A stretch of 64,000 nucleotides of DNA from JACCZX01 sp963807155 (GCA_963807155.1 CAWEAZ010000029.1:1-64000); one strand, 5' to 3'. Counted from the stretch's first letter, positions 47,606 to 59,029 are shown. The notes: a model not told the origin generated them from the letters alone. Program-made: numbers and translations.

Positions 47606-50600
47606 AAAACTACGTCGCGCCATGCAGCGCCACGGGGTCGCGGCAGTCGTCGTGCCATCGAGCGACCCGCATCTTTCCGAATACCTACCCGAGCGCTGGC
47701 AGGGCCGCGAATGGCTTTCCGGCTTTACCGGTTCGGTCGGAACGCTCGTGGTGACCGAGGATTTTGCAGGTGTATGGGCCGATAGCCGCTACTGGGCGCA
47801 GGCGGAAGCGCAATTGGCGGGTACCGGCATCGAATTGATGAAGATCGGTGGAGCAGGCAGCTCCGCGCATCTTGACTGGCTCGCGGAAAACGTTGCGTCG
47901 GGCGGCCAAGTCGCAGTCGACGGCGCGGTGCTCGGGTTGGCGAGCGCGCGTGCGCTGCAGTCGGCACTGAGCGAGCGCGGCATCGAACTGCGAACCGATC
48001 TGGATGTGCTCAACGACGTGTGGGACGACCGCGCCGCGTTGCCCGCACAGCCCGTCTACGAACACTTAGCGCCGTTTGCGGCGATTTCGCGCGCCGACAA
48101 GCTGGCTACCGTGCGTCAGCAGATGCAACAGCTCGGCGCCACGCATCATTGGATCTCGACACTCGACGACATCGCGTGGCTTACGAATCTGCGCGGCGGC
48201 GATGTCAGTTACAACCCGGTGTTCATTTCGCACCTGTTGCTCGATGCGAAAAACGCGACGCTGTTCGTCGCTGAAGGCAAGGTCAGCGCAAAGCTTGCAG
48301 CGCGCCTGGCGGCAGACGGCATCACGCTGGCGCGATACGACCAAGCCGCTGCAGCGCTTCAGGCGCTACCGGCCGATACGAAGCTGCTCGTCGATCCGCG
48401 CCGTATCACGCTCGGCTTGCAGCAGTCGGTACCCGACCGCGTGCAGATCATCGAGGCCATCAATCCGTCCACGCTGGCGAAGAGTCGCAAGACCGATGCG
48501 GAAGCTCATCACATTCGTCATGCGATGGAGCAGGACGGTGCGGCACTTGCGGAGTTCTTTTCGTGGTTCGAAGCGGCGCTGGGTCACGAGACGATCACCG
48601 AAATGACGGTCGGGCAAAAAGTCGTCGAAGCGCGCGAGAGGCGTCCCGGTTATGTCTGCCCGAGCTTTCACCCGATCGCGGGCTTCAACGCCAACGGCGC
48701 GCTGCCGCACTATCGAGCCACTGAAGATTCGCACGCGACGATCTGCATGCGCGGCACCGTCGGCAACGGGCTTCTGCTGATCGATTCCGGCGGCCAGTAC
48801 GAGTACGGAACGACCGACATCACGCGCGTCGTGCCGGTTGGCCAGACGACAGCCGAGCAGCGTCGCGACTACACGCTGGTGCTGAAAGGAATGATCGCGT
48901 TGTCGGTGGCGAAGTTTCCGCGTGGCACGCGTAGCCCGATGCTGGACACACTCGCACGCGCGCCGATCTGGGCCGCCGGTGTCGACTTCGGTCACGGGAC
49001 CGGGCATGGCGTTGGTTATTTTCTGAACGTGCACGAAGGTCCGCACGGCATTACGCCGCACTTGCCGCCCGAGCCGCAGACGGCGATGGAGCCGGGCATG
49101 GTCACGTCGAACGAGCCAGGCATCTACCGACCGGGTCGCTGGGGCGTGCGGATTGAAAATCTGGTTCTCAACGTGCCGGCGACGCTGAAGGAGCCCAGCG
49201 AATTCGGCGAATTCCTGCAGTTCGAAACATTGACGCTATCGCCTATCGACACGCGTGTGATCGACCGCTCGCTGTTGCGTGACGATGAAGTCAAGTGGCT
49301 GAACGCGTATCACGCCGAAGTGCGACGCCGAGTTGGCCCGCATGTCAGCGGCGCAGCGGCCGCCTGGCTGCAGTTGCGCACGGAGGCGATCTAGCGCGCC
49401 TCGCATCGCTACAATCGCGCGTTTTGTCGACGGCGCGTTAGCAGCATCGATGGATAAGCGGGCCGCCAGCGGCGGCAAGGTTGATGGCAAAAGCGGCGGC
49501 GGCCGCAGCAAGGCGGCGGACGACAAGTCCGCCGGCCAGGCAACCAACTTTATCCGCAACATCATCACCGAAGATTTGGTACGCGGCACTTATCAGCCAC
49601 GCCAATGGGCCGGCCATCCGGGGCCCTACGACGTGCATGCCCACGCGCCGCACGATCCGGCAAAAATCCGCACGCGTTTTCCGCCCGAGCCCAACGGTTA
49701 TCTGCACATTGGCCACGCGAAATCGATCTGCCTGAACTTTGGCCTCGCGCGCGACTTCGGCGGGCGCTGCCATATGCGATTCGACGATACCAATCCGGTC
49801 AAGGAAGATCAGGAGTTCGTCGACTCGATTCTCGAATCGGTCCATTGGATCGGATTCGACTGGCAGCACGGAACAGAATCGAATCTGTATCACGCGAGCG
49901 ACTACTTCGAGGACATGTATCGCTTTGCGGAATACTTGATCGAAACCGGTTACGCGTATGTCGACGAACAAAGCGCCGATGACATTCGTGCCAATCGCGG
50001 CACGCTGACGCAAGTCGGCAGCGACTCGCCGTATCGTGACCGGCCGATTGCGGAGTCACTACGGCTGTTCCGGGAAATGCGCGCCGGCAAACATGCTGAA
50101 GGCACGATGGTGCTGCGCGCGAAGATCGACATGGCATCGCCCAACATCAACATGCGCGACCCGGTCATCTACCGCATCCGCTTCGCCGAGCATCACATGA
50201 CGGGCACGAAATGGGTGGTGTATCCGCTGTACGCGTATGCGCATCCGATCGAGGACGCGCTGGAGAACATCACGCACTCGATCTGCACGCTGGAGTTCGA
50301 AGATCAGCGCCCGTGGTACGACTGGGTGCTCGAGCGCATCGTGCCGCTGCTGCGCCGGCCGCAGTACGAGGCTGCGCAACGCCTGCTGGGCAAGATCTAC
50401 GACGCCGGCGAGGAATCACGCCGCGAGTTCGCTCTGCTGTGCAGCCGGTATCGCGACAAGCTCGGCGCGAGCCGTTACGAGCGGCGCGCCGATGCGATGT
50501 TCGCGTCGTGGATCAAGTCCGATCTGGCCGCGCATGATGCCGACGAATTTTTCAAGCTGCTGCGCGAGCAGACACAGTGCTTCACGCCTTTGCTGCAGGC

Positions 50601-51539
50601 CGCGCTGGACGAACGCAAAGCCAACCCGTTTCTGTTGCCGCACCAGTACGAGTTCAATCGCCTCGCGGTGACCTACGTCGTCACCAGCAAACGCAAGCTG
50701 TTTCAGATGGTCGATGAGAGGACTGGTCGACGGTTGGGACGATCCGCGCATGCCGACCATCGTCGGGCTGCGAAGACGCGGCTACACGCCGCAAAGCCTG
50801 CAACTCTTCATGGAGCGCACCGGAGTCAGCAAGTCGCCGCAGTGGATCGATTACGCGCTGCTCGAACAGGCACTGCGCGACGATCTGGAACCCACAGTGC
50901 CGCGCGCCACCGCGGTGCTGCGGCCGATCAAGCTCGTGCTCGACAACTTCCCCGTCGATCTGACCGAGGAAACGCAGGCACCGGTCCATCCGCATAAGCC
51001 GGAGCTCGGCACGCGCACGCTGCGCATCGGCCGCGAGATGTGGATCGAGGCCGACGACTTCATGGAAAAAGCGCCGCCCGACTACTACCGTCTTGGGCTT
51101 GGCCCGGGCGGTGCCGGGCAGCCGGTGCGCCTGCGTTACGGCTATGTGATCCGCGCGCACAGTGTCGTGAAGGATGAAGCGGGCAACGTCATCGAAGTGC
51201 ACGCCGAATATTTGCCCGAAACCAAGAGCGGCTCGCCTGGCGCCAACAGCGTCAAGACCCGCGCTGCGATCCACTGGCTGTCAGTGGCCGACAGCATTCC
51301 CGCCGAAGTCCGGGTGTTCGATCGACTGTTCACCGATCCGTATCCCGACGCCGGCGACAAGGACTTCCGTGCGCTGATCAATCCGAACAGCAAGCAAGTG
51401 CTGCGCGCCTACGTCGAACCGTCGCTGGCGCACGCGAAGCCCGACGACAAATTTCAGTTCGAACGGAACGGATACTTCGTAGCGGATCGAAAAGATCACA
51501 CGAGCGAGAAGCCGGTGTTCAACCTGGCGGTGACGTTGA
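47548..51539 (+). repeat. Tandem duplication, copy 2 (pepP-glnS)
   Basis: Copy 2 starts at CAGAGCCTGCAATGG (47548), directly after a 7-base junction at the end of glnS copy 1. It differs from copy 1 mostly at third codon positions, and has one 3-base deletion near 51113. It keeps the native glnS 3' end and stop. Confidence 0.95.
47559..49394 (+). CDS. pepP: Xaa-Pro aminopeptidase (M24B), copy 2
   Basis: 611 residues, intact, near-identical to copy 1. By eye the substitutions are D/E and G/E near residues 92-110, K/Q near 193, E/D near 309, P/A near 438 and R/K near 581. All metal ligands are the same. Its start codon lies inside the out-of-frame tail of glnS copy 1, so it probably depends on transcription from upstream; the copy-1 promoter region is not duplicated beyond 11 bases. 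Confidence 0.9.
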   Translation: MDTIDARRGTVRSRIEKLRRAMQRHGVAAVVVPSSDPHLSEYLPERWQGREWLSGFTGSVGTLVVTEDFAGVWADSRYWAQAEAQLAGTGIELMKIGGAGSSAHLDWLAENVASGGQVAVDGAVLGLASARALQSALSERGIELRTDLDVLNDVWDDRAALPAQPVYEHLAPFAAISRADKLATVRQQMQQLGATHHWISTLDDIAWLTNLRGGDVSYNPVFISHLLLDAKNATLFVAEGKVSAKLAARLAADGITLARYDQAAAALQALPADTKLLVDPRRITLGLQQSVPDRVQIIEAINPSTLAKSRKTDAEAHHIRHAMEQDGAALAEFFSWFEAALGHETITEMTVGQKVVEARERRPGYVCPSFHPIAGFNANGALPHYRATEDSHATICMRGTVGNGLLLIDSGGQYEYGTTDITRVVPVGQTTAEQRRDYTLVLKGMIALSVAKFPRGTRSPMLDTLARAPIWAAGVDFGHGTGHGVGYFLNVHEGPHGITPHLPPEPQTAMEPGMVTSNEPGIYRPGRWGVRIENLVLNVPATLKEPSEFGEFLQFETLTLSPIDTRVIDRSLLRDDEVKWLNAYHAEVRRRVGPHVSGAAAAWLQLRTEAI

Positions 51540-51559
51540 AGAAGCGCCGGACGCGCTAG
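49450..51559 (+). CDS. glnS: Glutaminyl-tRNA synthetase, copy 2 (same frameshift)
   Basis: Starts MDKRAASGGKVDGKSGGG at 49450. Same architecture as copy 1 and the same one-base insertion (about 50722, in GATGAGAGGACTGG). It retains the native end (FNLAVTLKKRRTR and TAG at 51557). Many synonymous differences from copy 1 lie in the 3' third. One residue is missing relative to copy 1 (GPGG-AGQPVR). If the inserted base is removed both copies encode about 700 residues, longer than the 554-residue E. coli enzyme, because of an N-terminal basic extension and additional barrel sequence. Confidence 0.9.
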
Positions 51560-51584
51560 GTGGGCGGTTCTTGCGTCGTCGCGC

Positions 51585-52363
51585 CTCAGCTCCAGGACCA
51601 CCCAGGCGGGCGCGTGATCGCTGGGTTTTTCGCGGCCGCGCATCGCTTTGTCGACCCCCGCCTCTTTCAGCCGCGCCGCGGCTGGCGCATTCAGCAACAG
51701 ATGGTCGATCCGAAGCCCCGCATCGCGCGGCCACCGGTTTCTGAAGTAGTCCCAGTACGTGTAGATCGGCTGCCCCGGATACAGCTTGTGTATCGAGTCT
51801 GTCCACCCCTGCGCCAGCAGCCGGCGATACGCATCCCGGGTCTCGGGCTGCAGCAACGCATCGTCCAGGTACGACCGAGGCGAGTAAATGTCTTCGATGC
51901 CATCGGTCGGCACGACGTTGTAGTCGCCCGCCAGGACAACCTGTTCGCCGCTGTCCCACAAGTTCAGCCGCGTGATCGATCAACCGCTGGAACCAGGCCA
52001 GCTTGTAATCGAACTTCGGCCCCGGTTGCGGATTGCCGTTCGGCAGATAGATCGATCCGACGATGATGCCGTTGACCGACGCTTCCAGATACCGACTATG
52101 AGTGTCGTCAGGATCATTCGGCAATCCACGTCGTCTTTCCTGCGGTTCGAGCGCCTTTCGCAAGAATCGCAACGCCATTGAAACCCTTCTGTCCATGCCA
52201 GATCGCGCCATATCCGGCGCCTTGATTGCGAGCTCGGGAAAGGTCGCGTCGGAAGTCTTCAGCTCCTGCAGGCAGACGATGTCCGGACTGGATTCTTCGA
52301 GCCATTCGAGAAGCGCGGGAGGCGGCTGGTGATGCCGTTGACGTTGAAGGTAGCGATTTTCAC
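51585..52363 (-). CDS. xthA: Exodeoxyribonuclease III, several frameshifts
   Basis: From a GTG at 52363: KIATFNVNGITSRLPR, then in successive frames SPDIVCLQELKTSDATFPEL, AGYGAIWHGQKGFNGVAILA, RRGLPNDPDDTHSRYLEASV, IVGSIYLPNGNPQPGPKFDY, LAGDYNVVPTDGIEDIYSPR and RIDHLLLNAPAAARLKEAGV, closing with GREKPSDHAPAWVVLEL. These are the AP-endonuclease motifs in order, including catalytic Asn/Asp (GDYN) and the final DHAP His. At least four indels within 780 bases. Repairs abasic sites and degrades duplex DNA 3'-5'. Convergent with glnS copy 2; the stop at 51585 assumes one late indel. Confidence 0.82.
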
Positions 52364-52477
52364 CGCACTATCTTATTCGACCGCGCTACCACAACCGCCA
52401 CGTCTGCAAAGGCACGAGTGTTGGGCCATTCGAATCGCTTACACGTCCGTTCGGACGTAACGAATTCTTACTTTGGT

Positions 52478-54277
52478 TTACGAATTAGGCGAGGCGCTCG
52501 TCTCTGCTGTCGGTGCCAGGGATGAGGCCGCGAGAAGTGCATCCATTCGTGTGCGAGCCCGTACATATTCGAACTCGTCCGCGCCTTCTGCCAGAAACAC
52601 ATCGAGATTCTCCCGCGCGGCAAGGTCACGCTTGAATAGATCGACAAATGCATCCACTAGCCGTGGATCAAATTGCCTCCCCGCCTGGCGCTTAAGTTCA
52701 TCGATCGCCGACTCGGCGGACAACTTGCCGCGCCACGGACGCCGATGCGTCATCGCGTCAAAGGCGTCGAGATAGCAACAATCCGCGCTTCCTCCGCAAT
52801 TGACTCTCCACCGAGATCATTCGGGTAACCAGTTCCGTCGTATCGCTCATGGTGTTGCTCAGCAAGCACCGCAGCAACTTCAAAACCCTGAAGCTTCGAC
52901 TGACGCAATAAAGCGGCACCGTATCGTGCATGGTCCCGAACGATCTGGCGTTCGTCAGAAGAAGGTTACCGGGCTTGAGCAATATGCGAGAAGGAATGGC
53001 GACCATTCCGATGTTGCAAACCTGTGCGCCCAGCGCCAGCAAGTCAATCCTTTGAGACTCCCAACCAAGTGCTTCGGCTAGGCATCTAGTCAACTTGGAT
53101 ACGCGGAAAGTGCGGTAAAGATCGTGTCCGCCTGCCAGCTCAGCGTTGATTGCGGTGTTGACATAGTGCTGAATATGCTGGCGCGCGCTTCCCTGTATGC
53201 GCTGCTCCCGAAGCTGTAAATATCCGTCCAGCATGGAGCCGTCGTTTTGAAACAGAGGTTCCTTTAACTCGGTGTACGGAGTCGACAGGAGTTCGGCATC
53301 GACCGATTTTTTCTTCAAGGTTACGAGCTCCTGAAGAAACAACAGCGCCTTGTCCGATTGACCGGCAGCTTCGTGACCATCAATGCACATGCCGAGGTAA
53401 TCGGCCACATCAATCGCATCTGCCCGCTTGGCGAAATCAGTCCGCGATGTATCGCAGCCAATCCTTCTTCCACAAGGCGAGACTTCACGTTGATCAAGCC
53501 CACCAACGCCTCGTGTAGATGCGTTATTCGCGGAATTCCTGCCAGTTCCGCACACCTGCCGCATTCCTGCGCGTGCACTTTTGCCAAGTCGGTATTACCA
53601 ATAGCCAGATACAAGTGCGCCAACGTATCGTGGGCGTTCGCATGACTCTGCATTTGCGAGCGAGTCGTTGGCTTTTGAGGATCGAACGGTAAGAGAGCGC
53701 GCAAACCGGCGAGCGTGCGCCCAGATTGTGGGCACAAAGAGCGTAATCGTTTCTCGACCTGAACTCGTCGTCAGCTCGGCCATGCTCGGCTGCTATGGCG
53801 CACGCTCGTTCGTTGTAAGCCGCGGCCACTTCCCACTGCGCCATCGCAAAGAAAATTGCGGCAATGTTTTGTATCGATAGTATCGTTCGCTCGACATCGC
53901 CCAACGCGCGCGCCAACATCCAAGTTTCGGCGAGTGCGACCGCTGCCTCGGAAAAGCGGCCAAGATCGCGTAGGGTAACGCCTTGCATACTGCGCGCGCG
54001 ACATAGCAACAACCGATCTTCGAGCGATATCGCGATCGCGCGGCAACTGTTCCTGTCAGTAAAGCTTCCTCCTCTGTTTGCCAGCCATGAAGTAATTTCT
54101 CCCTAGTTCAATAAGGGCATGGCCGCTTTCCTCCGTATGTTTTTGGTCTGGTAACGATGTTAGGTGCCGCAGCGCTTCCGTCAGGTCGATGTCGTCTACA
54201 TAACCAACCTGATCTGCGCGCGCCTTTAGATGGTCTCGCAGTTCGGCGAAAGACAGCTTTTCGAGCTCTTGCGACAT
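52478..54277 (-). CDS. TPR protein with degenerate HD-GYP domain, paralog 1 (frameshifted)
   Basis: Start at 54277 (MSQELEKLSFAELRDHLKARA), followed by IDLTEALRHLTSLPDQKHTEES. Residues about 60-330 are TPR-like helical repeats (LRDLGRFSEAAVALAETWML, HDTLAHLYLAIGNTDLAKVH). An HD-GYP domain follows: GGHDLYRTFRVSKLTRCLAE, LLALGAQVCNIGMVAIPSRI, HHERYDGTGYPNDLGGES. The HD dyad is Cys-Asn (53013-53018) instead of His-Asp. About 600 residues. Frame changes occur near 54060, 53735, 53560, 52960 and 52760. No signal peptide or receiver domain. Paralogous to the genes at 61502 and 63313. A cytosolic binding or scaffold role is more likely than c-di-GMP hydrolysis. Confidence 0.75.
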
Positions 54278-54452
54278 CGTTGAATATTCCAGGTCGGATA
54301 CTGACTGCGCGCGGATAGAAGGCGGCGGCCTAGGAGCCTGAAATATCACCCCGCGACAGTTTCTCCCCAGCGGCGTAGACATTACAACACCGCACTGAGC
54401 TCGGTCAGACGACGTCCTGCGCCCCGGCTAGCGCAGGTAAACGACATGCGCC

Positions 54453-55115
54453 TTAAAATCGCGCGGCGCAACCTTGCAGAACGCGCTTCTCAACGCGAAC
54501 TGTCACTCGCGCGCCGTAAGCCGTTTCGGATCTGCCGTCGGTGCACATCTGGGGACTGACTTCCACACGGATTGGAGTGCCGTCGGCCGACGGCACCTCA
54601 TATGTGCGCGGCACCTTCTCTTTGGCTGTCTGCTCTGTACCAGCGGGCTTAAAGGCAGCAGCAGGAAGTTTCATCGAAACTTTATCGGGCAATTCAAGGA
54701 GCGCGCTGGCGTCCGTGACGACGAGGCGCCATGTGGGCGCCTCTCCAGTTGCAAGCAGGCGAACATTGGATTGGATATCGCGCGGAAACGCCTTGCACGA
54801 CTCGACGGTGCCCAAGGCCCGTTGGAACTGATACGCCGTTGCATTCGTCTTGCCACGCTCACCGCGCGCCTCGACGTACAGCGGTCGGTACCGGTGCAGC
54901 ATGATCTTACGAACCGCCACGACTCCTTGCCTCAGAGAGCCATTTGGCGTGTTGTCTTCAATCGGAAACAGTTCCCTGCCTAACACGGTGCCATTGCAGA
55001 ACTGAAACTGCAGAACTCCTGCCCCACCTTCACTGACGAAGCCGCGCAAGTCCGCAGCGACACCGGCCGTCGCAGTGAGCGTAAACGCGCAGAAAAGAAA
55101 AGCGCGCCGAACCAC
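54453..55115 (-). CDS. Exported protein with COG3650-like C-terminus
   Basis: Starting at a GTG (55115) gives a signal peptide (RRAFLFCAFTLTATAGVAAD) and a mature part of about 200 residues. The frame is open further upstream but only by reading into the DUF1501 gene. N-terminal half: QFCNGTVLGRELFPIEDNTP and MLHRYRPLYVEARGE. C-terminal half: IRVEVSPQMCTDGRSETAYG and ending VLQGCAARF, the CxDG...GC pattern of COG3650-like envelope proteins. I cannot name a function. 54278-54452 contains nothing I recognise. Confidence 0.6.
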   Translation of the reverse strand: MVRRAFLFCAFTLTATAGVAADLRGFVSEGGAGVLQFQFCNGTVLGRELFPIEDNTPNGSLRQGVVAVRKIMLHRYRPLYVEARGERGKTNATAYQFQRALGTVESCKAFPRDIQSNVRLLATGEAPTWRLVVTDASALLELPDKVSMKLPAAAFKPAGTEQTAKEKVPRTYEVPSADGTPIRVEVSPQMCTDGRSETAYGARVTVRVEKRVLQGCAARF

Positions 55116-55182
55116 CTTTCGGCGGTCACGGCGCGGTTGAGCTATGAAGTTGATCAGGCGGTGAGGGACGGGTACCCCGTCT

Positions 55183-56414
55183 TCATTTGGTGTCGAACAG
55201 GCTAAGCCTCTCCGCCACCGGTATCCCCAGCCCCAACGCGGGGTTGGTGGGTCCCACTCCAAGATATTCTTGGAGTGCCTGGTGCATGTGGCCCACTGTG
55301 AGCCTCACGCCCTGCGGATCGACCGCGCCGGTTTTCGGATTGATTGCTAGTGCGGAATGCATCGGGCCCGAGGCGCCAACAACGCGATTGCCCTTACCCC
55401 AGCCCGCAGGACCAATAATTAGGGCGCCGGCACCTTGGGGCTCGTGATCATCGCCATTGCTACCATTCAGCGGACTGCGGCTGAATTCGCCGTTCACTAC
55501 AACATACAGCCGGTCGCCGATCCCACGGCGATCCGCCTCATCCAAAAGGTAACTGATCCGTGCGAACGCGCGTGCATAGGATCCATTGGCGCCATCGTTG
55601 TCGGCAACGCTGCCGTGGGTGTCAAACCCTCCGCTTTGAATTTGAATCGACGCCGTGATACCCGACTGCGCGGCGATCAGCGGAACCTCGATATCCGGAA
55701 ACGGGCCAAAGGTCACAGGAATATTCGCGGCGACGGCGAGCAGACGCTGACGCGCTTCTCTCCAGCCATGACTTGCGTCGGTGAGAAGTCGCTTTCGGCA
55801 ACATCGCCCCGTTTGCCTTCAGCGTTTCGATGCGTGCGGCCGTGCCTCCACGGTCTTGTCGAAATGAGTCCGTTTGACCTAGTCGGTTGTGCCGTTCGGT
55901 GCCAGTGGGTCGACCATCGCGCGCAATTGGTTCCCATCGGGGATCGCGGTGGCGGGTAGTAGCCGGAGGTCGACGGCCGTCATCCCTCAGCATCCATCCT
56001 GTGGCGAGCCAGTACCGTGCGTCGCCGCATGCAACTCGGATAGTGCGGAAAGCCCATCATCAGCTTGCCGGTCGCCGGAACAACGTTCGTCTTCCCCATG
56101 GCTGTTCTAATGGTGGTGATTGTTCACGACCAGGATGCTCGAGGAACCGGGTTAAGAATGCTCGCGTTCGTGCCCACCGGCGGCCGATCGAATATTGCCG
56201 CTTCCCGGAATCGCCAGGTCCTGCTCGCGAATACAGGTTGTATCGCGGGTCAACGGACGGATCCGGAACATAGTTAACCATCCCGCCATCGGAGTGGCAA
56301 TAGATAAGTATCTTGGAGTACCTGGGCGTGCGCGGTGATCGGCAACAGGCCCCACCACGGAAGTATTACGCCGGATGCCTTCGCCGTATTTAAGAAGAAT
56401 TCTCTGCGGTCCAT
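55183..56414 (-). CDS. DUF1501 family protein, several frameshifts
   Basis: The ATG at 56414 reads MDRREFFLNTAKASGVILPW, a twin-arginine-like (RR-EF) signal as in DUF1501 proteins. VNYVPDPSVDPRYNLYSR appears near 56260 in another frame. The intact C-terminal piece contains IQIQSGGFDTHGSVADNDGA and VVVNGEFSRSPLNGSNGDDH, the DUF1501 (alkaline-phosphatase-fold) core, then AGALIIGPAGWGKGNRVVG. About 410 residues repaired. Follows the cytochrome-like lipoprotein gene by 42 bp on the same strand. Such pairs are exported; their substrate is unknown. Confidence 0.7.
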
Positions 56415-56456
56415 TTAAATCACTCCTTTAATCGGGCTCGTCAACCGGTTAGTACG

Positions 56457-58750
56457 TCAGGAAGGCTTCTGGTCGCTAACCATGAACGTGAGACCCATCG
56501 CCCACGCCCGACCCATACCTGTCGGGTCATTGGCGGCGTTCAGCTGGCAGGTAAGCGGCCTTGCGAGACGCGGTGGCGCGATCGGCGTAAACGTCGGTCA
56601 ACAGCTTGTACATGCGCTGCACTTCCGCGTCTGTGGTCGTGACACGCTGGTTCCACGATTGTCAAACAGGTCCACGATGTTGGCCAGGATCTTGTCGGTA
56701 CCCGCCTGGTTGGCCGGCGTGTCGGCCATCGTCAAGCCAGGGAACAACAAGCGGGTCGCGGTAGGCTTCGCGAAGTCGGCCGCTACCCATCTGCAGGCAT
56801 TCTGCACGGCAGACCCGTCGCTGGCCGTCACCTGGCTGGACGTGAAGTTCTGCGCGACTTGAGACGAGAACGCCGCCATCGAACCCCGAATAGGACAGTG
56901 CGGCTCCGGCAAACGGATTGTTAAAGCCGGCGTGAGCGGAACCCAGCAACCCGACAAACTTGCGTTTCAGCCGTCCCGCTGAGAGCAAGTTACCGCTGCC
57001 AATCTCGGCAAGTGCGGCCGCCCGCTGGGCGGTTACCGTGCCGGTATTCCGTCGGCGCGGGCCTGCTTGCTGAGCATCAGGTCAACCAACAGGTCCTTGA
57101 CCTTGTACCCGTTGGCCGCGAAGCGCGCAGCAATCTCGTTGAACTCTTCCTGCTGTGCGTTGTAAGCAGCCAGGCGGGCAGCGGAATCGGGTCCGGTCGT
57201 ATCCAGTACCGCTGCAACAGTTCGCGTTGGAACAATGCCTTGTACCAGAAGTCCACGGCACCTTCGGCGAAGCGGGAATCGGCCGCGAACTGCGCGCCCA
57301 GCCACTCCGCTGCGTTCGGATTGTCGTAGGCGTTCGGCATCGTCGTGCTGCCATAGCCCGGCGTCTTACGATCCCTGAACCACTTGTCGCCCATCTGGTA
57401 GAACTCGTTGCCCTTCGCATCGTTCATGTAGTTGGGCGACTTGTAGAACGTTGGGCAGAATATCCGCGGCCGCGCCGGTGCCATTCGGACGGAAGCGATT
57501 GTCAGGCGCCCAGTTCTGGAACGCGCCCGCCATCGGATCCATGATGTCGTGGCAAACGGCACAACCGGGGTTGTCCATGACCGAATTCCTGAAGACACCG
57601 TCCTCCAGCGGCCGCGATGCCAGCAACGGGATATACAGCCCGATGAATCGCTTCGACGTCTCGCTGACGCGATGCCGATTAGCGTTGGTATCCGTAGTGG
57701 GGAAACGATCGAGGAAGGCGTGAGTCACTAACACGCCGGCGTGCTCGCGAATACCGTCGGGCGACCGCAGGTTCGGCATGATTGCCGGCAGAACCTCGTT
57801 GTCGTTCGCCGGGTCCATGAACGTGCCTTGAACCTGCGCGCCAAGCGTCGTCGCAGTGATGCTGTTCAGGACGGTGTACTTGCCCGTGACGATTTCCCGG
57901 TCCAGGGCCGATCGTTCTTGACGATGTGCTTCATGATGTTGATCGGCTCCATGCGGACACCTGTGCTCAACACGCGCCCGAACGCCGGCTGGCGGGTTCT
58001 GGTTATTGATGACGGCTGCGGCTTGCGGCGGATAGTCGGCTGCGTCCAGGCCTCTGTCGTTTCCAAAGACAACAACGCCGCTCACCAAAAACTGAACGTG
58101 GCCCGCCTCTGTCAGGAAGTGTATCGAACGACGGTCCGTTGTCCATGTAGCCGCAGGATCGTCTGCCGAAGCACTGGCGTCGCCACCGCCGGAAACGGCT
58201 GCCTTTTCCATTGCCGACGGATTGCGTCCCTGGAAGAGGACGGAAGCCTTCTGCAGCACCGTCGCGTCGTCAGCAAACTTAACGCCTTCCCAGAACTGGC
58301 CGGTCGCGAGCACTTCGGTGCTGCAGCTTTCCTTCAGCTTCGGAAGCAGCGATGCGAGATCCTTGTATTGCTGCGAGTTCGCATCGACAAACGGCTTGCC
58401 GCCACTATGCGTCGGCAGGCCGATCGATTTCGACATCAGCAGATCGCCGTTAGCGGCTGCGAAAGTCCGCAATACGCCGTAGTTCAGCTTCGGTCGAACC
58501 GCCGCCGCGAACACGAGTCGCGTTCCGCTGGCGACTGCGCCTGCACGGTGACAGACCACACACGTGCTGGACATGCTCGGCCAGACGTTTGCGGTGAAGA
58601 GTTGTGGCGGTGTTGCGCACGTTGCCGCGGCTGTTTGAGCCGGTGCCGGGTCGCCGTGGTGCTTCCCGTATCCCCACCACCGCAGCCCGAAAGCGCGCCC
58701 ACCACTGCGAGCAGTGGGATCGCGATGCGTGCGTTAAGTCTGTCCGTCAT
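56457..58750 (-). CDS. Cytochrome c-like exported lipoprotein, several frameshifts
   Basis: Starts at ATG 58750 with a lipoprotein signal (RIAIPLLAVVGALSGCGGGD). Two CxxCH motifs are visible: MSSTCVVCHRAGAVASGTRL near 58560, and NSVMDNPGCAVCHDIMDPMA near 57560. The region ITATTLGAQVQGTFMDPAND through GVLVTHAFLDRFPTTDTNAN resembles the DUF1588/DUF1592-like proteins. The 3' third (EFNEIAARFAANGYKVKDLL) resembles the helical DUF1585 end. It closes LTFMVSDQKPS before a TGA at 56457. About 760 residues when repaired, with at least six frame changes. Heme binding is inferred from CxxCH only. First gene of a pair with the DUF1501 gene. Confidence 0.6.
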
Positions 58751-59029
58751 TGTTCTCTCCCTAAGGGATTTGCAAGGCTTACCGGAGGCAAACTGTGCCT
58801 GCGTTCGAGTAAAAAATAACTCGTGGGGAAGGATGATTGGTCACTACCCTTTGGTTTTCCGCGGCGCCGCTAAAGCCGCGTATTTGCTGGGTTTTGGACC
58901 ATCAGCTAATCCGATCGGATTAACGTGAAATCAGGTCGGACGCTCGCTCGAAATCGCAGCGATTTCCGCCTATTCCGCAGGCGGTTTTCTTCGCTGTTTG
59001 CAGACGACCGGCGATGATAGATTCACCGC
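58751..59029. other. Divergent intergenic region
   Basis: 279 bases between the cytochrome-like lipoprotein gene (minus) and the HEWGH-motif gene (plus). It should carry promoters for both. I see no clear hairpin, repeat or reading frame with a ribosome-binding site. Confidence 0.4.
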
